DNA of 64,000 nt from Pseudomonadota bacterium (lineage in GTDB: Bacteria > Pseudomonadota > Alphaproteobacteria > Sphingomonadales > Sphingomonadaceae): assembly GCA_020160755.1 (NCBI GenBank), contig JAIUPN010000012.1:1-64000 (forward strand), read 5' to 3'. Each line of letters starts with the position of its first letter. The first letter of the stretch is position 1. The notes under the pieces are model-generated. The model was not told the DNA's origin. It did no database searches and saw nothing but the letters and a program-made list of their open reading frames with translations. A program made the translations under genes and the position numbers. Positions 1 to 9,009 of this stretch are shown one piece after another.

Positions 1-102
1 CGAAGATACCGCATCACCGAAGGCGCAGAAGAAATACAGATCCGCAAAGTCGCTGCCTTCCTCTTCGGATTTATGGGGCCGCGAAAGGGGACGCTGGGGT
101 GA
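1..102 (+). CDS. C-terminal end of an unidentified protein (5' partial)
   Basis: The first reading frame is open from base 1 to a TGA at 100-102 and gives the last 33 residues of a protein that begins before the window. The tail is basic (it ends in Pro-Arg-Lys-Gly-Thr-Leu-Gly) with a short hydrophobic patch around Phe-Leu-Phe-Gly-Phe. Its stop overlaps the ATG of the next gene as TGATG, which suggests translational coupling. The family cannot be told from this fragment. Confidence 0.45.
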   Translation, partial: RRYRITEGAEEIQIRKVAAFLFGFMGPRKGTLG

Positions 103-632
103 TGCCCGGACGGGCCGGCTTGCTTATCCTCGGGCCGTTGGTCTTGTCGACGGCTTGCGGCCCGGTTCAGCCCGGAGCGTCCCTCGCGGCATCGCGGCCG
201 ATCGAGCGCTGCGGTTTTTATGCTGCAAAGGATCATCGGCAGAACCAATATTACCGCGACAACCCGCCTGCATGTGATTTGCCGGGAAGCGAGGAACTCT
301 CTCTGTCATGCGCGATACACGACCAGGTCCGCGCGCCCGACTATCGCCCCGAATATGACGAGGAAGGAGCGTTGACCAACCACACTCCGACACCCGAATA
401 TCGGCTGAGCAATCTTCGCTGCGCCTTTACGGGTACCGAACGCAACCGTGCCAACTGCACTTTCAGCATCGCAACGCCAGGCATGAAGACTTCGGTGCGC
501 AGTTCGGTCAAACTGCGCCACCAATATTGGCGCGACGACGGTCCCGCGCATCATTTCGAGGGGACCCACTGGTATCTCGACAGCAGTTGCGTCCCTGACA
601 GGCGACAACCGGCGGGCGAAGGCCGCGATTAG
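102..632 (+). CDS. putative secreted lipoprotein, function unknown
   Basis: A 176-residue protein with a short hydrophobic N-terminus ending in Leu-Ser-Thr-Ala-Cys, which resembles a lipobox although Ser at -3 is not ideal. The mature part has about six further cysteines, consistent with a disulfide-bonded periplasmic or outer-membrane lipoprotein. I do not recognise a family. The ATG at 102 overlaps the upstream stop (TGATG); a GTG at 99 is an alternative. The 3' end overlaps the convergent PhnA-like gene by four bases. Confidence 0.6.
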   Translation: MPGRAGLLILGPLVLSTACGPVQPGASLAASRPIERCGFYAAKDHRQNQYYRDNPPACDLPGSEELSLSCAIHDQVRAPDYRPEYDEEGALTNHTPTPEYRLSNLRCAFTGTERNRANCTFSIATPGMKTSVRSSVKLRHQYWRDDGPAHHFEGTHWYLDSSCVPDRRQPAGEGRD

Positions 633-934
633 CGCTTGCGAACAAACTCCGCCCGCAGAACCAGCCCCTTGATCCCTTCAAACCGGCAGTCGATTTCCTG
701 CGCGTCACCGGTCAGGCGGATCGACTTGATGACAGTGCCGACCTTCAGCGTCTGCCCCGCGCCCTTGACGGTCAGATCCTTGACCAGCACGACCGAGTCA
801 CCGTCGGCGAGCAAATTGCCGACCGCGTCGCGCACCTCGGGACCCGCGGCCGCGGCGGCATCGCGCGCCGCGATATCGCCGGCGGACATCCATTCGCCGC
901 TCGCCTCGTCATAGACATAATCTTCGTCGGCCAT
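629..934 (-). CDS. PhnA/YjdM-like protein lacking the zinc ribbon
   Basis: A 101-residue protein whose C-terminal two thirds matches the PhnA (YjdM) C-terminal domain: Gly-Asn-Leu-Leu-Ala-Asp-Gly-Asp-Ser-Val followed by a Val-Lys-Asp-Leu-x-Val-Lys-Gly stretch, ending in Glu-Phe-Val-Arg-Lys-Arg. Full-length relatives begin with a Cys-x2-Cys zinc ribbon. Here that part is replaced by an acidic and Ala-rich N-terminus without cysteines. Despite the historical name, the family has no proven role in phosphonate breakdown. It starts 8 bases after the methyltransferase stop, so the two are probably co-transcribed. Confidence 0.85.
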   Translation of the reverse strand: MADEDYVYDEASGEWMSAGDIAARDAAAAAGPEVRDAVGNLLADGDSVVLVKDLTVKGAGQTLKVGTVIKSIRLTGDAQEIDCRFEGIKGLVLRAEFVRKR

Positions 935-942
935 CTTGGTCC

Positions 943-1692
943 TTATTTCGGTTTGCGGAAGCGCAGGGTGAACTGGTCGGTCTTGCCGCGGATCGCCGCG
1001 TCAAAGACGTTGGCGGTGTGCGGATCGTCGCCGCGTTTATAGAGATTGCTCGACGCTTCAAGCGTGAAGCCCGCTTTGGTGAGCGCCGCGACGACCGCAT
1101 CCTTGTCGATCCGATGGAGGCTGTCCGACAAGGTCGTACCGGTGCCCTTTGCCGCGGCGTGATCGACAACGACCAGCGTGCCGCCGGGCTTCAGCGCCGC
1201 GAACAGCGCTGCGCTCGCCTTGTCGCCTGTGCCCGCGGGGAAGGGCTTCAAATACAGATCGTGGAAATTCTGCACCGTGATGATCGTGTCGAGCGGTTCG
1301 GGAAAGGCGGGTGCCGCGAACGGACCGGCGACGGCGTCGACATTGACATAGGCGGCATCGACCGCGGCCTGATCGTCGCCATATTGTTTCTTGAACGCGA
1401 TGAATTCGGCGGGCTGGAAACCATAGACCTTGCCCGACGGGCCGACCGCGGCGGCGAGCAGGCGGGTGACGTACCCACCGCCCATCACATAGTCGCCGAC
1501 CTTCTGGCCGGGCTTGATCTGCGCAAAGGCGAGCAGCTCGGCGGGCTTGCGTGCGGCGTCACGGGTCCGGTCGGCGGCGGGTCGCGCGGGATCGGCAAGC
1601 GCGGCCTTATAGCCGGGGGCGACGGCCTGTTTGGCGGCGAGCGGAGTCGCCGAAACGGCAAGGATCAGGGCGAGTGTAAGCGGGCGGATCAT
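943..1692 (-). CDS. secreted class I SAM-dependent methyltransferase-like protein
   Basis: A 249-residue protein from ATG 1692, chosen because it starts a clean signal peptide (Met-Ile-Arg-Pro-Leu-Thr-Leu-Ala, ending near Ala-Ala-Lys). The mature part resembles predicted methyltransferases: Gly-Asp-Tyr-Val-Met-Gly-Gly-Gly-Tyr at the expected SAM loop, then a His-Asp-Leu-Tyr-Leu segment and a Leu-Lys-Pro-Gly-Gly-Thr strand. The Sec-type signal places it in the periplasm, where SAM is not expected, so the true ligand or activity is uncertain. An alternative start lies 15 bases upstream. It leads the short operon with the PhnA-like gene. Confidence 0.8.
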   Translation of the reverse strand: MIRPLTLALILAVSATPLAAKQAVAPGYKAALADPARPAADRTRDAARKPAELLAFAQIKPGQKVGDYVMGGGYVTRLLAAAVGPSGKVYGFQPAEFIAFKKQYGDDQAAVDAAYVNVDAVAGPFAAPAFPEPLDTIITVQNFHDLYLKPFPAGTGDKASAALFAALKPGGTLVVVDHAAAKGTGTTLSDSLHRIDKDAVVAALTKAGFTLEASSNLYKRGDDPHTANVFDAAIRGKTDQFTLRFRKPK

Positions 1693-1832
1693 GGCATCGA
1701 CTCCCAATGATTTTGTGGCGCCACCATAGCGCCTTGTCGCGCACCCCGCGCGCTTATTTGCATATCGCGATTTTGATGATAGGTTTTCGCCTGAAACTAA
1801 AAAATCTGGCCAAAAAGCTTGGGAGAGCGGAC

Positions 1833-3572
1833 ATGCATGATCTGGTGATTCGCGGCGGCACCGTCGTCGATGGTTCGGGCGGACAGCCTTTCGTGGCGGA
1901 TATCGCGATCGATGGCGACCGCATCGTAGCGGTCGGCGATAATCTCGGCGCGGGCCGCGACGAAATCGACGCGAGCGGCAAGGTCGTTACCCCGGGCTTC
2001 GTCGACGTCCACACCCATTATGACGGGCAGGCGACGTGGGATGCCGAAATGGCGCCGTCGAGCTGGCACGGCGTCACCACCGTCGTCATGGGCAATTGCG
2101 GCGTCGGCTTTGCCCCCGCCAAGCCCGACCGCCACGACTGGCTGATTTCGCTGATGGAGGGTGTCGAGGATATTCCCGGCACCGCGCTTGCCGAGGGCAT
2201 GTCGTGGGACTGGGAAACCTTCCCCGAATATATGGATGCGCTCGAACGGCTGCCGCGCACCGTCGATGTCGCGTGCCACGTCCCGCACGGCGCGGTGCGC
2301 GCCTATGTGCTCGGCGACCGCGAAAAGCCCGGCGCGATCCCGACCGACGAAGATATCGCTGAAATGTCGCGCATCGTCGAGGAAGGCGTGCGTGCCGGCG
2401 CGCTCGGCTTCTCGACCAGCCGCACCGTGCTTCATAAGTCGATCGACGGCGAACTCGTCCCCGGCACCACCGCGACCGCCGAAGAGCTGATCGCGATCGG
2501 CCGCGCAATGGGGCGCGTCGGTTACGGCGTGTTCGAAATGGCGAGCGACATGAAGCGCGAATGGAACGAGTTTCAGTGGATGGGCGATTTGAGCCGCGAG
2601 ACCGGGCTGCCGGTGACCTTTGCCGCGCTCCAGTCGATCGCCAAGGAACTGCCGCTCGAAGAGCAGATTTCGGAGATGCGCAAGCAGAACGCGACCGGCG
2701 CGAACATCGTCGCGCAGATCGCGCTGCGCGGCAACGGCGTGATCATGGCGTGGCAGGGGACGGTGCATCCGTTCCGTTTCAAGCCCGCGTGGAACGAGAT
2801 CATCGACCTGCCATGGGAGCAGCAGCTCGCGAAGCTGAAAGACCCCGCGTTCAAGGCGCGGATGATCGAAGAGGACAATATCTGGCCCGAAAGCGACATC
2901 ATCGACTTCCTCAAGGTCGTCGCCTTGGGCTGGCCGGTGCAGTTCGAAATGGACCCCGATTTCAACTATGAGCCGAAGATGGACGAGAGCATCGCGGGCC
3001 GCGCCGCGGCGGCGGGCGTCTCGCCGGCCGAATATGCCTATGACCTGCTGATGAAGGACGACGGCAAGGGCTTCATCTATTTCCCGATTTTGAATTACCG
3101 CGACGGCAACCTCAATTTCCTCGAGGATCTGCAGGCGTCGGACGACACGGTGAACAGCCTGTCAGACGGCGGCGCGCATTGCGGGACGATCTGCGACGCC
3201 GCTTCGCCGACCTTCATGCTCCAGCACTGGGTGCGCGATCGCAAAGGCCATCGCATCGCGCTCGAACATGCGGTGAAGCGCCAGTGCCGCGATACCGCGT
3301 TGCTCTATGGCCTCGAAGATCGCGGGGTGCTCGCGCCGGGCTATCTTGCCGATTTGAACGTCATCGACATGGATGCGATCAAGCTCGGCAAGCCCTGGCT
3401 CGCGTTCGACCTTCCCGCGGGCGGCAAGCGCCTGCTGCAAAAGGCCGACGGCTATGTCGCGACGGTGAAGTCGGGTGTGGTGACGTTCAAGGATGGCGAA
3501 ATGCAGGGCCCGACGCCGGGCGGCGTCATCCGCGGCCCGCAGCGTGTGGAAATGGCGATGGCGGCGGAGTAA
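1833..3572 (+). CDS. N-acyl-D-amino-acid deacylase-type amidohydrolase
   Basis: A 579-residue cytoplasmic member of the amidohydrolase superfamily, D-aminoacylase branch. These enzymes hydrolyse N-acyl D-amino acids or related amides with bound metal. The N-terminal strand (Ile-Arg-Gly-Gly-Thr-Val-Val-Asp-Gly) leads to the metal-binding motif Val-His-Thr-His-Tyr-Asp-Gly-Gln (His60, His62), followed by Gly-Asn-Cys-Gly-Val-Gly-Phe-Ala-Pro. Late motifs include Ser-Asp-Gly-Gly-Ala-His and a C-terminal Leu-Ala-Asp-Leu-Asn-Val-Ile-Asp. ATG 1833 is preceded by GGGAGAG, which decides the start over longer in-frame options. It converges on the DUF885 gene. Substrate cannot be assigned. Confidence 0.88.
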   Translation: MHDLVIRGGTVVDGSGGQPFVADIAIDGDRIVAVGDNLGAGRDEIDASGKVVTPGFVDVHTHYDGQATWDAEMAPSSWHGVTTVVMGNCGVGFAPAKPDRHDWLISLMEGVEDIPGTALAEGMSWDWETFPEYMDALERLPRTVDVACHVPHGAVRAYVLGDREKPGAIPTDEDIAEMSRIVEEGVRAGALGFSTSRTVLHKSIDGELVPGTTATAEELIAIGRAMGRVGYGVFEMASDMKREWNEFQWMGDLSRETGLPVTFAALQSIAKELPLEEQISEMRKQNATGANIVAQIALRGNGVIMAWQGTVHPFRFKPAWNEIIDLPWEQQLAKLKDPAFKARMIEEDNIWPESDIIDFLKVVALGWPVQFEMDPDFNYEPKMDESIAGRAAAAGVSPAEYAYDLLMKDDGKGFIYFPILNYRDGNLNFLEDLQASDDTVNSLSDGGAHCGTICDAASPTFMLQHWVRDRKGHRIALEHAVKRQCRDTALLYGLEDRGVLAPGYLADLNVIDMDAIKLGKPWLAFDLPAGGKRLLQKADGYVATVKSGVVTFKDGEMQGPTPGGVIRGPQRVEMAMAAE

Positions 3573-3581
3573 TCCGCCGCC
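3560..3581. terminator. shared hairpin between convergent genes
   Basis: A perfect 9-bp stem (GGCGGCGGA against TCCGCCGCC) with a GTAA loop. The loop contains the stop codon of the amidohydrolase. The convergent DUF885 gene ends seven bases further on. There is no T-run, so strength as an intrinsic terminator is uncertain. Confidence 0.45.
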
Positions 3582-3588
3582 TCGCGCG

Positions 3589-4932
3589 TCACCGGCCCAG
3601 CAAATCCGCAGGCAGCGTCGGTTCGCTGACGATCCTTGCCATGCGCCGCCACATCTCGTCGCGCGACGGTTTGCCGCGTTCGACCCATGCACGCACCATC
3701 GTCTCGCCGAGGCCGTAGTTGATCACATAGCTGCGATACTGGTCGGTGAAGCTCACCGACTGTTCGGCGCGCTTCGCCGAGACGAGCAGATATTTCTGGG
3801 TCAGCGCGACCGCGGTTGGACGGTCGATCTCGCCGTCGAGATATTGCTGCGCGATCGTCAGCCGCGCCCCCGATGCGCGCTTGATCGCAGCGAGCAACTG
3901 CCAGTAACGATCGTCGGACGGCACCGCGATCTCGGCGATCGGCATCAATATGTCGCGCTCGGTGTCGGCCTTGCTGCTTTCGGGGAAAGCGAGGTCGATG
4001 CCGTAATTGGCGCTGCCTTCGGCGATCAGGCTCTGCGGACTGTAGAGCGGATAGACGCTGAACTCGCTCCAGCCGCGTTCCTTCACCAGCTTTTCCTCAA
4101 GCTTCATGTTGAGCAGGTGATGGCCCGGATAGCCCTCGTGACAGCCTAGATCGAGCGCACGCGACAGGCGGATCGGCAGGTCGGTGTTGACCTGGATCAG
4201 GCTGTGATAGCCGCCCTGATAATAATTATAGCCGCTCCAGCTCTTGCCGGTGACGAATTCGAGCCGGAAGCTCTCGCCTTCGGGCATCGGGATATGCGCC
4301 ATGCTGCGCCCGCGGCAGCGCGCGATTGCGGCGTCGAAGGTCTTTTGCAGCCGCTCCTTCGGGATGGTAAAGGCGTCGAGCGAGGCCTCGACGCGGTCGG
4401 CGAGCGGACCCTCGCCGGGGACGAGCGCCTCGATTTTTGCGAGTTCCACATCATAGCTCGCGAGCGGCTTCAGTCGCGGTCGTACCCCGAACAGCCTTTC
4501 GGCCTCGTCGGCGAAGGCGAAGCGCGTGCCCTGCATCATCATCAGCCGCGTCTCGGCGGCGCGGAGCTGGGCGCGCAGGAAAGTTGCGCGGCGGCGTTCG
4601 AGCGGGTCGGGCATGCGCCGCGCTGCGAGGTCGATCTGTGCCATCAGGTCGCGCGTCGCGATGAGTAATGCAGCCTTGTCGCGCGGCGCGGCTTCGGCGG
4701 CGGTCTTGAGTTCGGGCGGACCGTAATAGGCGTCGATATAACCCGCCTCGTGCGTCCCGATTTCGAGCGTCAAGCGTAGATAGGCGGCCGCAATCTCGTC
4801 CAGCGCTTTGGTCGAGGCGGCGGTGCGGCGCACGTCGAGCGTCGCGACCCCAGGCTTCGGCGGCGTTTTTGTTTCGGTTGCAGCACAGCCCGACAGGGCG
4901 GCAACCAGCGACAGGATGGCGAATTTGCGCAT
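3589..4932 (-). CDS. DUF885 family lipoprotein (putative metallopeptidase)
   Basis: A 447-residue protein with a lipoprotein signal (Leu-Ser-Gly-Cys-Ala about residues 14-18). It carries the DUF885 hallmark His-Glu-Gly-Tyr-Pro-Gly-His-His around residues 265-272, a likely metal site. DUF885 proteins look like zinc peptidases, but the substrate of this one is unknown. It is probably anchored in the outer membrane or periplasm. The ATG overlaps the nhaA stop as TGATG, so it is likely translated from the nhaA message. The usual length for the family is about 550-600 residues, so this is a shorter version. Confidence 0.82.
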   Translation of the reverse strand: MRKFAILSLVAALSGCAATETKTPPKPGVATLDVRRTAASTKALDEIAAAYLRLTLEIGTHEAGYIDAYYGPPELKTAAEAAPRDKAALLIATRDLMAQIDLAARRMPDPLERRRATFLRAQLRAAETRLMMMQGTRFAFADEAERLFGVRPRLKPLASYDVELAKIEALVPGEGPLADRVEASLDAFTIPKERLQKTFDAAIARCRGRSMAHIPMPEGESFRLEFVTGKSWSGYNYYQGGYHSLIQVNTDLPIRLSRALDLGCHEGYPGHHLLNMKLEEKLVKERGWSEFSVYPLYSPQSLIAEGSANYGIDLAFPESSKADTERDILMPIAEIAVPSDDRYWQLLAAIKRASGARLTIAQQYLDGEIDRPTAVALTQKYLLVSAKRAEQSVSFTDQYRSYVINYGLGETMVRAWVERGKPSRDEMWRRMARIVSEPTLPADLLGR

Positions 4933-6215
4933 CAGTCCGCCATAGCCCGCGTTTCGGAGGTGTCACGCACATCGCCGTCGGCGGCGATCTCGGCATCGGA
5001 CGCGCTTTCGACCGCCCCATGTTCGGGATGCGGCGGTGCGAAGCGCAGCACGGCAAATCCCGCGAGCGCCGCCGCGAGCGACCCCATCAATATGCCGATC
5101 TTCGCTTCTTCGACGAGCAGTGCATCGCCCGGAAAGGCGAGGCCACCGATGAACAGGCTCATCGTGAAACCGATACCGCACAGCATCGCGACGCCATAAA
5201 CTTGCAGCCAGGTCGCGCCGCGCAATTTGCCCGCGATGCCGAGCTTGACCGACAGCCAGACGCTGCCGAAAATGCCGATCTGCTTGCCGAGGAACAACCC
5301 CGCGGCGATGCCGAGCGGTAGCGGTGCGAAAAGCTGGTCGGTCCCGATCCCGCGGATATCGACCCCGGCATTGGCAAAGCCGAAGAGCGGCACGATCGCA
5401 AAGGCGACCCACGGATGGAGACCGTGCTCAAGCCGGTGGAGCGGCGAGGTCGCGCTGTCGGGCGCGCCCGGCGTGCGGTCGAACGGGATCGCCATCGCCG
5501 CGAGCACCCCGGCGATCGTGGCATGCACGCCCGACAAGAGCATCGCGTACCAGAGGAAGGCGAACATCAGGAGGTAGAGCGGCAGGCTCTTCACCCGCAT
5601 CCGTCCCATCGCGAACATCAGGCCGAGAATGATCGCGGCCGCGGCGAGCGCGATGAGGTTGATCTTGGCGGTATAGAACAGCGCGATGATCGCCACCGCG
5701 CCCATGTCGTCGACGATCGCAACGGTGACGAGGAACAGCTTGAGCGAGGTCGGCGCGCGCTTGCCGAGCAGCGCGAGCACGCCCATCGCAAAGGCGATGT
5801 CGGTCGCGGCGGGGATCGCCCACCCCTGCGCGAGGCCGGGTGTGCCGCCTGCAAACCCCATATAGAGGACCGCGGGCACCGCCATCCCTGCCGCCGCCGC
5901 GATGAAGGGCAGCCGCCGCCGGTCCCAGCTTGCAAGCCGCCCGTCGACGAACTCGCGTTTGATCTCCAGCCCGACGAGCAGGAAGAAAATCGCCATCAAC
6001 CCGTCGTTGATCCACAGGTGCACCGTCATCGGTCCGAGCTTGTCGGTCAGGACGGGCCCCGTTTCGGCATGAATCGCGTCGTGATACAGCGTCCCGAACG
6101 GCGAATTGGCGACAATCATCGCCAAAATGGCTGCAAAAATGAGCAGCATGCCGCCTGCGCTTTCGCTCTCGAGGAAATCGCGTAGCGCGGAACGGGGCGG
6201 AAAATCGCGGCTCAT
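4932..6215 (-). CDS. nhaA: Na+/H+ antiporter NhaA
   Basis: An inner-membrane sodium/proton antiporter of about 427 residues that exports Na+ in exchange for H+. The sequence has roughly twelve hydrophobic segments. The N-terminal helix region Gly-Gly-Met-Leu-Leu-Ile-Phe-Ala-Ala is NhaA-like. The ion-binding pair is present in Val-Ala-Ile-Val-Asp-Asp-Met-Gly-Ala-Val, matching the adjacent aspartates of E. coli NhaA. I prefer ATG 6215 because the upstream ATG at 6227 has an AAGGA directly abutting it. The C-terminus carries a polar, acidic extension. The downstream DUF885 gene is translationally coupled. Confidence 0.93.
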   Translation of the reverse strand: MSRDFPPRSALRDFLESESAGGMLLIFAAILAMIVANSPFGTLYHDAIHAETGPVLTDKLGPMTVHLWINDGLMAIFFLLVGLEIKREFVDGRLASWDRRRLPFIAAAAGMAVPAVLYMGFAGGTPGLAQGWAIPAATDIAFAMGVLALLGKRAPTSLKLFLVTVAIVDDMGAVAIIALFYTAKINLIALAAAAIILGLMFAMGRMRVKSLPLYLLMFAFLWYAMLLSGVHATIAGVLAAMAIPFDRTPGAPDSATSPLHRLEHGLHPWVAFAIVPLFGFANAGVDIRGIGTDQLFAPLPLGIAAGLFLGKQIGIFGSVWLSVKLGIAGKLRGATWLQVYGVAMLCGIGFTMSLFIGGLAFPGDALLVEEAKIGILMGSLAAALAGFAVLRFAPPHPEHGAVESASDAEIAADGDVRDTSETRAMAD

Positions 6216-6316
6216 GGGTGAAATCATTCCTTGGTTCGTTCCGGGACGGGCAGCTTAACTAACGACGGCCACCCCGCTTTACAAATTCACTTCGGTCATT
6301 AGCACTATCGGCTTGG

Positions 6317-7777
6317 ATGACGTCACGTCACCGGTGGGGGTGGGCTAGCAGGGTGGAGCTGTCGACCGCATGGCTGGAATGGCTGGTGCTCGGGGCCGGT
6401 CACGAACTGATGCTGTTCGCGTCGGTCGGGATCCTGCTGATCGGGCTCGACGACCTGCTCTTCGATGCATTGTGGCTGGCGACACGCCGCGGCCGCCCAT
6501 CTGATTCCGTCGATACGCCGCCGCTCGATGGCCGGTTCGCGGTCTTTGTACCCGCATGGGACGAGGCCGCGGTGCTGCCCGCAATGTTGCGCCGTACGCT
6601 TGCTGCGTGGGAGGGCGAGGATGTGCGCCTCTATGTCGGTTGCTATCCCAACGACGCCGCGACGCTCTTTGCGGTCTCGCCGCTGATCGCTCGCGACCGG
6701 CGGCTGCGGCTCGTCATCGGGGCGCGAAACGGGCCGACGACCAAGGGCGATAATCTCAACCGGTTGTGGGCGGCGCTGGGCGAGGACGAGCGCGCGGAGA
6801 GCATGCGCTTTGCCGCCGTCGTCCTCCACGATGCCGAAGATCATGTCCATCCCGGCGAACTGGCGCTGTATCGCCGTTACCTCGGCGAAAATGCGATGGT
6901 GCAAATCCCCGTCGTGCCGCTCGTTGCGCGCAGCGCGCGCTGGATCGGCGGGCATTATGGCGACGAGTTTGCCGAAGCGCATGGCAAGGAACTCGTCGTT
7001 CGCTCGCGCCTCGGCATGCCGCTGCCGTCGGCGGGGGTCGGCTGCGCGCTGACGCGCACCGCGCTTGCGCTGCTGGCGATCGAGCGCGGCGGCGATCCCT
7101 TTCGCTGCGACAGCCTGACCGAGGATTATGAGGTCGGCATGGTGATCGGCGCCTATGGCCTCGGCGCGCGTTTTGTCGAAGCGATCGGGCCCGGTGGCGA
7201 CCGGATCGTATCACGCGGTACCTTTCCCGGCGTGGTTGATGCCGCGGTGAAGCAGAAGGCGCGCTGGGTCGCCGGGATCGCGCTGGCGGGTTGGGATCAT
7301 CTCGGCTGGCCGGGATCACGGCAGCCCGGGGACGGGCTTTCTTCCGGTCGCGCCTGGCTGGCGCGCTGGATGTTGTGGCGCGATCGCCGCGCCCCGCTCG
7401 CCGCGCTTGTCCTGCTCGCCGCTTATGCCGGGCTGATCGTCACGGCGATCGGCTGGGCGGGTCAGGAACTGCTGGGCTGGACGGCAGTCCCGCTCGGCGA
7501 TGCCATGCGATTGCTGCTGGCGTTCAACGCGATGCTGCTGGGCTGGCGCATGGCGATCCGCGCCCGCTTCACGGCGCGCTGGTACGGCTGGCGCGAAGCG
7601 GCGCTGGCGCTGCCGCGCGCGTTCGTCGCCAATGTGATCGCGATGCTCGCCGCTCGGCGCGCGGTGATGCTTTACTGGCGGATGCTGCGGTCGGGCGAGG
7701 TCGTCTGGGACAAGACCGAGCATGTGGACAATGAGGGTGCGCCCGGCGACGCCTTTGCGCGGGTGGCGGCGCGATGA
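6317..7777 (+). CDS. NfrB-like membrane glycosyltransferase (GT2)
   Basis: A 486-residue protein resembling the family-2 glycosyltransferases annotated as bacteriophage N4 adsorption protein B (NfrB). It has an N-terminal membrane segment (about residues 25-50), a GT-A domain with Phe-Val-Pro-Ala-Trp-Asp-Glu, a His-Asp-Ala-Glu-Asp-His nucleotide/metal motif near residue 172, Thr-Glu-Asp-Tyr near 268 and the processive-synthase QxxRW motif (Gln-Lys-Ala-Arg-Trp) near 314. Several C-terminal membrane helices follow. It lacks the extra C-terminal domain of E. coli NfrB. The likely role is synthesis and export of a surface polysaccharide. A GTG at 6353 is an alternative start. It overlaps the next gene by ATGA. 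Confidence 0.82.
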   Translation: MTSRHRWGWASRVELSTAWLEWLVLGAGHELMLFASVGILLIGLDDLLFDALWLATRRGRPSDSVDTPPLDGRFAVFVPAWDEAAVLPAMLRRTLAAWEGEDVRLYVGCYPNDAATLFAVSPLIARDRRLRLVIGARNGPTTKGDNLNRLWAALGEDERAESMRFAAVVLHDAEDHVHPGELALYRRYLGENAMVQIPVVPLVARSARWIGGHYGDEFAEAHGKELVVRSRLGMPLPSAGVGCALTRTALALLAIERGGDPFRCDSLTEDYEVGMVIGAYGLGARFVEAIGPGGDRIVSRGTFPGVVDAAVKQKARWVAGIALAGWDHLGWPGSRQPGDGLSSGRAWLARWMLWRDRRAPLAALVLLAAYAGLIVTAIGWAGQELLGWTAVPLGDAMRLLLAFNAMLLGWRMAIRARFTARWYGWREAALALPRAFVANVIAMLAARRAVMLYWRMLRSGEVVWDKTEHVDNEGAPGDAFARVAAR

Positions 7778-8904
7778 TGGTCCGCCGTGCCGACGCGCGC
7801 CGCGATGCGCCGGCGCTGCGCTTCCTGCTGCTGTGCATCGGTGGCTGGATCATCCTGCGGGTTATGATGTTATGGAATCCCGCCTTGTCGTTGCCCCCCG
7901 ATGCGCCGACGGTGCCATGGACGCTGCCTTCATCCTTTGCGGTCAGTTCCGCCGATCCGCAGGGCCAGCCTCGAATATCTGGAGCGCGGGCGGTGGCGAC
8001 GACGCGACCGGCTGCGATTTCGGTGCCGGCGCCCCAAATCGTTGGCGCGCCCGCGCCGGTTGGCGATGAAGCCGTCTCAGGCGGCTTGAGCGCCGATCGC
8101 CATAGCCTTCGCCTCGCACTGATGGCGCGGTTGTTGCCCCCGGCGCCCGGCGGTGCTGCGCGCTCCGCTGTAGCAACCGGCGGCGCGTTCTTCCCGTTCG
8201 CCCCCGCGGTGCGCGCCGATCCGGGGCAGGGAAAACCCTTCTGGATCCGGCGGCAGCTTTCGAACTGGTCGCTCGGTGGCTGGCTTTATCTGCGCGAAGG
8301 GGCGGGGAATGCGTCCGACGCGATTGGCGCGGCGAGCCAGCTTGGCGGGAGTCAGGCCGGGCTGCGCCTCGCCTATGGCTTTGGCGAGACGGGTCGGGCA
8401 CGCGCCTATGGCCGCGCAACGATCGCGGTCCAGCGGCCCGAGCAGCGCGAGATCGCGTTCGGGCTCGCCTTTGCGCCGCTCGCGCATCTGCCTGTCGACG
8501 TCGCGATCGAGCAGCGTGTCGCGGCGGGGAAGGAGGGGCGCACCGCGCTGGCCGCGATGGCGAGCGGCGGGGTGTCCGGGGTCGCGCTGCCCGCCGGTTT
8601 TCGCCTCGACGCCTATGCGCAGGCGGGCGTCGTCGGGACGCGGCGGCGCGACGGATTTGCCGACGGTGCGATTGTCGTCGATCGGCGCCTTGGACCCGAC
8701 GAAACCACGCCGCTGCGGCTCGGCGCGCTGGCCGCGGGGGCGGTGCAGCCGGGCGCGGCGCGTGTCGATGTCGGTCCGCGGCTCACGTTGCGCCTGCCAC
8801 AAGTGGGCGAGGGCGGCCGCATCGCGCTCGACTGGCGCCAGCGGATCGCGGGCGACGCGCGCCCCGAAAGCGGTCTTGCCCTGACCCTCGCCGCTGACTT
8901 CTGA
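7774..8904 (+). CDS. putative outer-membrane beta-barrel protein paired with the glycosyltransferase
   Basis: A 376-residue protein of unknown function. It has an N-terminal hydrophobic segment (about residues 15-33, a signal or anchor), a Pro/Ala-rich linker, then from about residue 150 alternating strands and glycine/aromatic residues like an outer-membrane barrel, ending in Ala-Asp-Phe with the C-terminal aromatic residue typical of barrels. By position it may correspond to the C-terminal barrel of NfrA-like proteins; that is inference from context and pattern. The ATGA overlap with the glycosyltransferase argues that the two products act together. Confidence 0.65.
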   Translation: MMVRRADARRDAPALRFLLLCIGGWIILRVMMLWNPALSLPPDAPTVPWTLPSSFAVSSADPQGQPRISGARAVATTRPAAISVPAPQIVGAPAPVGDEAVSGGLSADRHSLRLALMARLLPPAPGGAARSAVATGGAFFPFAPAVRADPGQGKPFWIRRQLSNWSLGGWLYLREGAGNASDAIGAASQLGGSQAGLRLAYGFGETGRARAYGRATIAVQRPEQREIAFGLAFAPLAHLPVDVAIEQRVAAGKEGRTALAAMASGGVSGVALPAGFRLDAYAQAGVVGTRRRDGFADGAIVVDRRLGPDETTPLRLGALAAGAVQPGAARVDVGPRLTLRLPQVGEGGRIALDWRQRIAGDARPESGLALTLAADF

Positions 8905-9009
8905 TCCGGCGTCAAATAAGCCGCGACAGCCGATTCCCCACCCCGCAAAAATGGTCTAGGGTCCTTGGAATCGGCGCTCTTCCGGCGCCGCGGACGTTCG
9001 TCGGAGCCC

